Shown piece after piece: positions 1 through 12,000 of a stretch of DNA of 42,214 nt. The stretch comes from a virus. Every line of letters starts with the position of its first letter. The first letter of the stretch is position 1. The notes beneath the pieces are model-generated. The model did not search any database. It worked only from the letters and a program-made list of their open reading frames with translations, and had not been told where the DNA came from. A program made the translations under genes and the position numbers. The stretch is from positions 1 through 42,214 of IMG/VR virus record IMGVR_UViG_3300032285_002718; one strand, 5' to 3'.

Positions 1-42
1 AGCGTATAAGCAAATTTTTGCCATACGTGGAGAGGGAAACTA

Positions 43-3000
43 ATGGCTACTAATGACGATTTCATAGTCAAAAATGGCCTTGTGGTTCGTGCCGCAAGTT
101 CAACATATCAATCAACAAGCACTACAACTGGTGCAATCGTAACGCCCGGCGGCCTAGGCATTGGCCAAAATGCGACCATCGGCGGACAGCTCAATGTCGA
201 CAGTACATCATCATTTGCAAGTCAATTGCAAGTTGGTGGCATAACAAAAGTCCTCTCTACAGCAATAAACACCGCAACAGTCGTTCCAGACGGCAACGCA
301 TTGCAAGTTGCAGGTGGTATCTACGCGGCAAACATCAATATCTCGGGCATTGGTTTAATCAAAGGCTCGCAGATTTTAACACAAGCTGATGGTTTCAAAG
401 GTGGTGTAATTAGCCAGCCGTTGATCATCAACACAAACACTCAATCTACTTCTACTTCATCTGGTGCCTTAACAACTCCAGGTGGTATCGGCTTTGGCGG
501 CAACTTAAACGTTGGCGGCAATGCTTGGGTTACTGGTACTATGTATTTGTCAAGTGACATTTACTATCAGACACAACACCTATTAGCTAACATTACAACT
601 TCGCCAGGTCCTGGCATCGTATCTAAAGTAACGTTTAACGGTTATACAGCTACTATTATTACAACCAACACTGGCGTACTATCAGTAACTGGTGGTACTG
701 GTATTAACGTAGACAATCCTAACGGCAATATTACAGTCAGTAACATCGGTGTTACTGCTATCCAAGCTGGTACAGATATTACTGTTGACTACAATACCGG
801 CACTGTTACAGTTAGTGATGCAAGTACTTTACAGTCGGTCCTAACACGTGGTAACGGAACTGACCAACAGGTATTCCTCAACAACACCGCTATTGGTACA
901 GATTTATATACTACTAACGTATTGAACGTACTAGGTAGTATTGGTGCAAACATGTTGAACGTGGCTTCAACCAGTTACATTGGTGGCGCTATTGTTGTTA
1001 CAACCAGCAACATTAATAGATATGTTGGCGGTATAATTACAAATACTCTACGTATCCAAAACACAACAAGCTCAGTAAGCACAACTACTGGTGCGTTGGT
1101 TGTTGACGGCGGTGTTGGTATTGGTCAAGACTTAAACGTTGGCGGTAGTTTATTCATTCAAGGCGGCATTACTGTACTAGGCAGTTATACAACTGTTACA
1201 GTAAATTCTACACAAACAGTATTCACTGATCCAGTTATCGATTTAGGATCGGGCTATAATAATAGACCGTTAGCAATCAATGACGGGTTGGATCGCGGCT
1301 TGTTGTTACACTACAACACGGGTTCAAACTCAACCTACGATACACACGCATTTATTGGTCGTCAAGCAAGCACAGGTCAATTGGTTTTCTTAACAGACGT
1401 ATTGCCGGGCGGAAACGAAAACGTTCCAAATCCTTATACAGGTAATCCTGGCACAATGAAACTAGGACAGTTGGTCTTAGTAAGCCCAACAGCCAGCACA
1501 AGTACTCAAGCGGGTGCGCTAACTGTTGTAGGTGGTGTTGGCATTCAAGGCGATTTGAACGTAGGCGGATCTGCTTACCTAGGTAACACATACGATAACG
1601 GAAATCGCGTTGTAACTAACGTTAATGTTACATCGACATTATATACTGTAAGTAATGCAGGATCTGGAATCGCAGTTCAATCTACCGTAGTCACAGGCTC
1701 ATTTGTAACAGTTAATTTAACCAACACAGGTATTGTTGGCTTGTTCGGAAGCTCTGGTATTAGTATAGCAGGATTTACTGCAACTAACGGTATGATCACC
1801 GGGGTATCAACAATTACCAACACTGGTGTATTAACAGTTAGCGCCACAGGTGACTTGTCAACAACATTCTCTGCTCCGCTAGGACAAGCATATAATTCTG
1901 GTAATGTTACAGTTATAAACAATTCTACATTACAAACAGTAACCGATCGCGGCTTTACAACAACTAATCAACTTAATATTACCAATACAGCGACTTCAAT
2001 GATTGTAACAGGTACTACTGTTACAATACAACCGGGTCCCGGTAATTATGCATTGAATGTAGCAGGTGGTATCACAGCTACAACCTTGTATATTGCTCAA
2101 GCAGGTTTTATTAATAATGCGCAGATTATTACATCGGCAACTATTAACAGTTTCTCTGGTGGTACAATCAACAATTCATTGTACATTGCATCAACAGCAA
2201 CTTCAACATCAAGCAACACAGGTGCATTGAGAGTAGCTGGCGGAGTTGGATTCCAATCTGCGCTAAACGTTGGTGGTACGATAACAGCATTCAACACAGG
2301 TACTGCTTTTAATTCTTATGGTAATGCCTATTTCAGTAGTACCATTTATGTCAACACAGTTTCTGCTCTAACACTTGGCTTAGATTTAGTCAGTGTTGGC
2401 ACAGGTACAGTCAACATCAACGGCATTGACATCCTACACTATGATACAGACATTTGGTATGTTTCTGACGTAGGTAACGATACCAATGACGGTCGTAGAA
2501 CAGCGTCGGCTTTCAAAACAATTAAGAAAGCTCTAAGCGTTGCTTCAGCTGGTCAGATTGTTTACATTGAGCCAGGTACATACACTGAAATATTCCCTCT
2601 AACTATTCCAGCGGGTGTTACAGTTAAAGGTTCTGGTTTACGTTCAACTATTGTTCAGCCAACCAGCGGAACAAACACACAAGATGCATTCTTGTTAAAC
2701 GGTGAAACAACAATTACTGACTTTACAGTTACTGGTTTTTACAAACCAGGTTATGCATTCCGTTTTGCCGCAGGCGCAATAATCACTACAAAGAGTCCTT
2801 ACATTGAGCGATTCTCTGTAATTACAAAAGGTTCAGTAACTTCAGCAACTGACCCGTTTGGTTATGCACAAGCAGACGCAGGTGGTGGTGCATACTTAGA
2901 TGCCAGCGTACTATCTGTAGGTAGTTTAGAGCCAGCAGTATTATTCAACGAAGCAACATTCATCGTTCCAAACGCAGTTGGTATCTATATGACTAACGGT

Positions 3001-6000
3001 GTTCGTTCAGAATTACTAAACGGTTTCGTATACTTTGCCAGCACTGCTATCAACGCACAAGCAGGTGCAACAGGTGTCAGCGGATTTGGTCAAACAAGAA
3101 TTAAACTATCTGGAGCAAGCGGATCATTTGCCGCAGGCGATGTTTTAAATTATAAAGATTCTACAGGCAATACTCTAGCACAAGGCACAATTACTACAGC
3201 TTCAAATGGTTACGTTTACATGAACGGACCAGTTTGGGGCTTTGCCACAGTTGCAGACCGCACACCAAAAACAGTAACACCAATTGGTACTGCAAAACAA
3301 AGTTCAACACAGAAGAAATTTGGTGCAAGCTCTGCATACTTTGACGGATCTTCTGGTTACCTACAAGTATTAAGTGACATTGATCTACAGTTTGGTGTTA
3401 ACAGTTTTACATTTGAAGCTTGGATCTATATAAACAGCAACGGTACTACACAGACCTTATTCAATAAGGGTACTTCTTCAACCCAACAAGTGATGTTGCA
3501 GATCAATTCAACAGCACATTTATCAGCGTATTGGGGAATTGCAAACGCAGTAGGTACAACAGCACTATCTTTAAACACATGGTATCATGTGGCAATGACA
3601 CACGATGCAACACTAAGCCGTGTTGCAGTTTATGTTAATGGTGTAATTGATGGCTTCTCAATAGGTGCAGTTGCTAACGTTAATTCAATTGACTCTTTAA
3701 ACATTGGTGCAGATGCATTAAGCTCTAATTTCTTTAATGGTTACATGGATGAAATACGTATTAGCAATGTTGCTAGATACGGTTCGTCATACACAGTTCC
3801 TACAGCCGCACAAGCCAGTGATGTTTCTACTGTTTTAATGCTACATTGCGACAGCGGAAATAATTCTATTTCGTTTATTGACGACGGTGTCGCAACACAA
3901 ACTGTATTCTCAACAGGTACAAGTCCACAGACTGCTACAAGAATTACTTTAGCAGACTACCATCAGTTTGGCGCCGAGTTGCGTTGTATTGGTTCAGCCG
4001 CAGTGTATGGTAACAAAGGTGTTGTTGCTAACGGTACTGGTACAGATCTAAAACTTATTGCGTTCAACATGAGCTTCATCGGAGCTGGTGGTGATCTTAC
4101 AAACGATTCAACTCTGGTTGTACAGACTAACGAAGTAACACAAACTAAGGGCGGTATTGTTTATTATCAAACAGTTGACCAATTTGGTGACTTCCGTGTT
4201 GGTTCCAGCTTCTTAGTTAATGAAAGAACAGGTGCAGTCAGCTTTGGTAATGCAAACGTTAACCTAAGTAGCATTAATGAATTAATCATTACTGACGGTA
4301 CAAATAACGCTACTATATTACCATCTAGCATTAGCGTCGGCAACTTATCGTTATCAGGCGGCACAATTGGTAGCTTGACTGGTAACTTAACTTTAGCACC
4401 AGACTCTGGCAACCTTGTAATCATTAACAGCGGTGCCCAAGTTAATGGCGCTTTAACTATTAGCGGCGCATTTGCTGTACCAAGCACACAGGCAAGCACA
4501 AGTACACAAACAGGTGCATTAACTGTAATTGGCGGCGCAGGTATTGGCGGGGCTGTATACGCAGGAAGTACAATTACTACCTACAGCGCAGCCGGTAGTA
4601 CCAGTTCTATATTGAATAATGCTGTTACAGTTCCTAATGGTGGAATTGGCGCACAAACATTATATCTAACACAAAGTGGTTACATTGGCGGATACGCAAT
4701 CGTTACCACAGCAAGTATTGGTGCAAGTCTTGGTGGTATCGTTCCAAACGCATTGCACATCACAGCAATAGCGCAGTCAACCAGCACAACAACAGGTGCT
4801 CTAGTTGTTGACGGTGGTGTTGGTATCGGCGGCAATTTAACAGTTGGTGGAAACTTAAATCTATTAGGTGGCGGCAGTGTTTTAACAAACGTATCTGCAA
4901 CAACCGATGCATACATTGGTGCAAGTGTAACAAAAGCTGGTACAACAGCAACAATTAATATTGTTAACTTAGGCGTTCAAAGCCTATCAACAGGTTCTGG
5001 TCTTGCAGTTTCTGCAACAACTGGTACTATTACAATTTCAAGTATAGAAACATTAGACTCAGTAGTGGCAAGAAATAGTGCTACTTCTCAAATTATCACA
5101 ATGTCTAATGTGGCATACAGCACAAGTACTATAGCTGGTAACGCATTAGCAGTTACTGGTGGTATTGGTGCATCACATCTATATCTAAGTAATGATGGTT
5201 GGATCAACGGAGCGCAGATTGTTACATCAAGCACAATTGGTAGTTTTGTTGGCGGCCAAGCAGTTACAAGTCCTTTACAAATCACCAGCACAGCAACATA
5301 CGCTCTGCAAGTTGGTGGTGGCGCATTAATTGGCGGCAATACTGTTATTCAAGGTAGCTTGCAAGTTGCAGGTACAGTAACATCAATTAACAGTACAAGC
5401 GTTGATATTGGTAACAAAGTTATTTTCTTAAGCACACTAAGTGGCGCTCCTATACAAACTGCCGGTGCAGGTATTGTTGTAGGTAAAGATGACGGTATTG
5501 AAAACGATCGTTGGGCAAGTTTATTATTTGACGGCGGAGCAGGTCCAGCAGGTAACTGGATTGTTAAAGCAGGATTAAATCCTTATTTTGATAGCTACTA
5601 CGGAATTGGTAGTGTATCACTACAATGGAATAGTGCATACATTAAAACTATTAATGCAAGTTCTGTGTTATCTACAAGTTCTGCATATAGTACAAGTACA
5701 ATTTCAGGAAATGCATTACAAGTTACTGGTGGTATTGGTGCTCGTAGCATATACTTAACTACAGACGGTTACATTGGTGGATTCCCAATTGTCACATCTG
5801 GAAATATTAGTACATACGCAGGTACATATGACGGCGCAACTCCAATTCATAACCCACTACAAGTTGTAAACACAAGTAGCTCAACAAGTATTACTACAGG
5901 TGCTTTACAAGTATCTGGTGGTACAGGCATATTACTTGACCTATGGGTTGGCGGATCAGGATATTTTGCTAAAAATATTACTGTAACAAATACAGCAACT

Positions 6001-9000
6001 ATTCAAAGCACAACATTAGCAACATCTCCAGTAACTGGGGCTTTAAAAGTCAGTGGCGGTGTTGGTGTACTAGGTAATATTTGGGCAGGCAGCACAATAC
6101 AAAGTAATAGCGATATTACAGCAGGTGGTAATTTTATTAGCGCAGGTGGTAATCTAAACTTTACTAACACACAAACTGGTGCTACCATAAATTCATATTC
6201 TCCATTGACTATCACTGGAGCAAGTGGAACAGCCGGTGTTGCTCTTGGCTTAACTTTACAAACAACAAATGGTCAAATTGTAATTCAAGGTGCAAATGGA
6301 GTAGCAATTGCCAGCGCACTAACAGTTACTGGTACTGTTGTTTATCAAGCACAAGAAACAAATACATTTGGTCAGTTAACAGTATCAACACAAACTGGTG
6401 CTATCGTTGCAGTTGGCGGTATTGCTACAGGCGACAGCGTTTATGCTGGTAATAATATTACTGCTAACAATATTATTTCATCAACTGCGGTCGCAATTAG
6501 TTCAAGTACTATTGCAGGCAACGCAATTACTGCCCCGTCTGGCGGACTTGGAGCAAGAAGCCTATACTTAACAGATCAAGGTTATATTAACGGTGCATTG
6601 ATTGTTACAACAGCAACAATCAATCAGTACTCTGGTGGTACAATTGGTAACACATTAAATCTATCTAATACCACAAACTCATTAAGCACACAAACAGGTG
6701 CGCTAACAGTAGCCGGTGGTGTTGGTATTGGTAAAGATGTTAATATTGGCGGATCATTATACCTACAAGGTGACTTGTATGTAGACGGCAATCAAACTAT
6801 TGTAAATCAAAACAGCATCCAAACAGGCGACAAGGTTATCTATGTTAGCACTGGTGCTGTAAGCGCGATTCTAGCAAGCGGTTCAGGCCTAGCAGTTGGT
6901 AAGCCTGGCGCAATTAGATCTAGCTTGTTCTTTGATGGTGTAAGCAGTTGGGCATCTAACGTAAGTATCAATCCTAGTGGACTTGGTATTGGACTAGGTA
7001 CATATTCAAATGCTTGGAGTTATGGTTACTTTAACACACTCAAGTTAGTTGGAAATACTACTTCTACAAATACCTTAACTGGTAGCTTGCAGGTATTAGG
7101 CGGAATAGCCGCAACAGAAAATCTATATTTAGGTACTAACCGCACAAGCACACTAACAAATACATACAACGCTCTAACAACATTAGGCGGTGCTTACATC
7201 GGTGGCCAATTAACAATTACTGGTCCAGATGCGTGGTTAGCAGGTAGTCCAATACTAACAGCTAATAATACATATCAAGTTAACTTCCAAAACACAACTG
7301 ATGCTACAAACACACAGACTGCGGCTGTTACAGTTGCAGGTGGCTTAGGTGTTGGTAGTACATTGATTGTTGGTGGTCAGCAGTACATTACCAGCTTACT
7401 AGAATCAACAGTAACTAATACACAAAACGCATTAGTTGTTAGTGGCGGTATATATTCAGACATGTTGATGGTCAATCAGATCGCAACAGTCAACGGCGGA
7501 GTTGTAATTACTACTGCTACTATTGGTAACTTCTCGTTCAATGGTGGTACAATTAACAAGCCTATTATTATTAATAGTGCTACACAAGCAACATCAACTA
7601 TTACAGGTGCCCTACAAGTTACAAACGGTGGCGCAGGTATTGGTGGAAACGTATACATTGGCGGTTCACTATGGGTGCAAGCTAACTCATCAACCTTCAA
7701 GACCATTACAGTTGGCACAGCAACAATTACAACTGGTACTGTAAGTTCTGCAATATTCAACACAGCAACTCAAGCAGGTAATGCACTACAAGTTGTTGGT
7801 GGTGTATATGCAGGTTACTTGAACGTTAAAAACCAAGCATGGATTAATGGCAGTCCTGTAATTACAGCGGCTACTATTAACAGCTTCTCTGGCGGTACAA
7901 TCAATAACCCACTTGCTATTAATGATGCTACTCAAGCAACAAGTACAACAACTGGTGCATTGAAAGTTATCAATGGCGGCTTAGGTGTTGGTGGTAACAT
8001 TTGGTCAGGCGGATACTTTGAATTTGTAGATCCATTTACTGCATCATACGACGGTTACTTTGGTATTAATACTGGTCTTAATGCAATTAACATCGGTTCA
8101 AATAATACTAACTTACCATTGGCATTTGTACAAAACAAGAATGAAATTGGTAGAATAACAGTTTACAATGCTTCAGGCGGTGCTCAAGGTGCAGTATTAG
8201 GTGTTGGTAATACAACTCCACAATACGGTATACACCTAAACGCAAGTTCTGCAGGTACATGGAATTGGATACAAACAGCTAATACAATGACTAACCTAAT
8301 GAGTTTGAACAACACATTAGAAAATGCATTAGGTATTGGTAGTCAAGACATCAGCAAATTAGCGTTTGCCGCATTCAATCCAAACGGTGACGGCACAACA
8401 TTTGAACATTGGATTGCATCCGGTCAGCAAAACGCAGGTACTGCAAGTGCATTAGTATTTGCAGGCGGTGCATGGGATAATAACCTTAACACAAATACAA
8501 CTGTTGAATGGGCTAGATTCTTAGCCAACGGTACTTTCAGTGCTAAAGGTAATATTGTTACTACAGCCGCTGGCGCAAGCACAGCAACAATCGGTACTAA
8601 CGCAATGCAAGTTAGTGGCGGAGGTTGGTTTGGTAGCTTGAACGTAACTGGCGCGGCCTGGGTTGGTAACAGCAAAGTTATTACAGCGGCAACTATTGCC
8701 AGCTATAACTTCAATGGTGGTACAATTACAACTCCATTGTATGTAAACACAACAACTCAAGCAGTTAACAACTCTAGCGGTGCTATACGTACAAGCGGTG
8801 GTATATCAGCAGTAGGTAATATCTACGCTGGTGCAAATTTCTACGGTAACTTAATTGCTACAAACGTAACAGCAACTAATATCAACACGCAAGGAAATCC
8901 GTTAACTGTTGGTGGTATTGTAACAATCAGTACAACTACAGATCAAACTGGTGCAGGTACTGGTGCATTACAAGTATCTGGTGGTGCTTCAATAACACAA

Positions 9001-12000
9001 AGTTTATATGTTGGTTCAAGTTTCCTAAGCACAAATACTATTGCAGGTAATGCAATACAAGTGCCAAACGGTGGAATTGGTGCAGTTAACTTGTACCTAA
9101 GTGGTAACGGTTACATTGGTAATGCACAGATTGTTACTTCAGCTAACATCAACAGCTTCTCTGGTGGTACAATTAACAATGCATTAACTATTGCTAATGC
9201 AACACAATCAGTAAGCACAACAACTGGCGCTATAACTATCACTAACGGTGGTTTGGGCATGGGCGGCAACTTGTGGGTTGGCGGTAACGCAAACGTATTA
9301 GGTAGCTTATTCTTAACTGGCGACTTGTATGTTGATGGCACACAAACTTTTGTTAATTCAACAAACATTCAAACAGGCGATAAAGTTATATACCTAAGCA
9401 CAGCTTCAGGTAATGCGGCTCTAGCAATTAACTCAGGTATTGCTATAGGTAATACAGTTAGCCCATACGCAAGTATGTTGTTTGATGGTATTAACGCTTG
9501 GGTAAGCCAAGGAAGTATCAATCCATCAACAAGCGGTGGCTGGAGTTTAGGTAGTTCAACATTGCCATGGAACACATTCTATGGTATAACAGGTAGATTC
9601 TCAGGTGCAGTTGATTCAACAACAACACAAACAGGTAGCTTACAGGTAGTGGGCGGCGCGGGCATTGGTAAGAGTTTAACTGTTGGAAATACAGCAACAG
9701 TACAAAGTACTTTATATAACTTAACCAGTGCAACAGGCAACGCAATTTACACACCAGGTGGTATTGGTGCCAAGTACTTAACTATTGATACTAACGCCTA
9801 TGTAAACGGTAGTGCTGTTATTACAGTAGCTAACATTGGTGGTTATGCTTATAACGGCGGTTATGTAAACAACGCTATTGTTGTTAATTCAACAACAAAT
9901 GCTACAGCGGCACTTAATACAGGTTCTATTGTAACCTACGGTGGTCTAGCAGTTACTAAAGATACATACCATGGCGGATTAGTTGCTATCGCAAGCACAC
10001 TATCTAACACAGGTACTATTGCAGGCAACGCTTTACAAGTGACTGGTGGTATTGGTGCTAACACATTATACATTGCTACAGCAGGTTACATTGGTACAAG
10101 CCCAATTATTACAGCGGCTAACATCAACAGCTTTTCTGGTGGTACAATTAATGCGGCCCTAACAATCAACAACGGTACACAGGCTGTTAGCACACAAACT
10201 GGTGCGCTGATTGTACAAAATGGCGGTGTTGGTATTGGTGGTAACCTATACACAGGAGGCTTTGCCGCAGTAGGTCAAGCGTACAACACTCCAGGTACAC
10301 TAGGTAACACAGCAAGTGGTAGCTTACAAGTACTCGGTGGCGCAGGCATTGCAGGAAACTTAACTGTTGCAAGCAATGGTTACTTTGGTGGTAACGTAGG
10401 TATTAATACCGCAGTACCAAACCAAGCACTTGAAGTTAACGGCAACATTGTTGCTGGTGCATACAATTACAGTCGTGTACAAATCACTAACGCAGGTGGT
10501 TCACAAGCAATTTATGAAATTGCTACAACAGAAACTACTCCGCGTTGGCAAATTGGTCGTGACCTATTAGGTATTGGTACTTCAGGTATTGCGTTTATGA
10601 ACGCAAATCAAACATTTGGTACAGGTGGTGCGGCAATTGGTGCTGTATCTGGATTGAACGGTTCAATTGGTTTCTACTCAACCAATGGTACATCAATGAC
10701 ACTACGTGGTATCATTGATAGCGGTGCCGCAGGCGGCAACATGGGTATCGGTGCTACCAGCAACTTACAAGGTAAGTTACATCTAAGTGGTTCTGCTTCT
10801 TCAGGATATGGTTTATATGCAACTGGTGGTAATATTGATCACGTATTCCGTTCAGGTAATGCAGGTCAATATGTTGACGTACAAGTAACAAGAACAGGCG
10901 GCGGCGCACAATCTGACTGGAGAGTTGGTGTAGCAGGTGCCGCAAGTAACTTTATTGGTACTGCGGCTCAAGGTGATGCTGTAATGAGTTACAGCACAAA
11001 CATGATTATTGCCAATCAGTCAAATTATGAAATGGCTCGATTTGGTAATGGTACATTTACTATCTCTACAGCTACGGCGGCGGTTAGCACACAAAGTGGT
11101 AGTATTGTAACCTACGGTGGTGTTGGTATTGGTGGCGACTTGTTTGTAGCGGCTACAGCTAACATTACTGGTACTACAGTTATTAGTCAAAGTATTGCAA
11201 GTACTTCTAGTATTGCAGGTAATGCATTACAAGTTACAGGTGGTATTGGCGCTAAGAGCATTTACCTAACTAATAGTAGCTGGATTAACGGTTATCAAAT
11301 TGTTACAACACAAAATATTGGTGCGTTCTCTGGAGCATTTAACGGCGGTACAATTACTGCTCCGTTGTTTATAGCCAACACAGCAGATTCTGGATCAACA
11401 AGCTCTGGTGCATTGTACACAACAGGTGGTGTTGGTATTAGTAGACAGTTGTATGTTGGTGGTATCACTACATTGGCTAATACTCTAAACGTAACAGGTC
11501 AAACTAACCTTCTAGTTGCAACACAATCTAACAGCACAGTTACTGGATCATTAGTTGTTACTAACGGTGGTATAGGTTTAGGCGGAAATATTTGGACTGG
11601 TGGCAATATAAACTTTGCTACCAACGTTGGTAAAGTTCGCTGGCAGACTATTCAACTTGCAGTCGGCGACGACGGCGGCGCAGGTCAAGGATCAATATTC
11701 TTAAACGGTGGTAACTCAGGATTCCCTGCAACTACAAGCAGTGCTCAAACTGTTGCAATTGGTGCCTATGCAGGCCCTACAGTATCAGGCGCACAAAATA
11801 CATTAGTTGGTAACTCAGCAGGTTATTCTTTAACAGGCGGAACTGCTAATACTATATTTGGTCAGAACGCAGGTTACTATATTGCGGCTGGTACTAACAA
11901 TACTATAGTTGGCTCGGGTGCAGGTAACGGTAACTCAACTACACTATCATCAAGTGTTGCAATAGGTTATCAAGCTCTACAACAATCAATTGGTACACAA

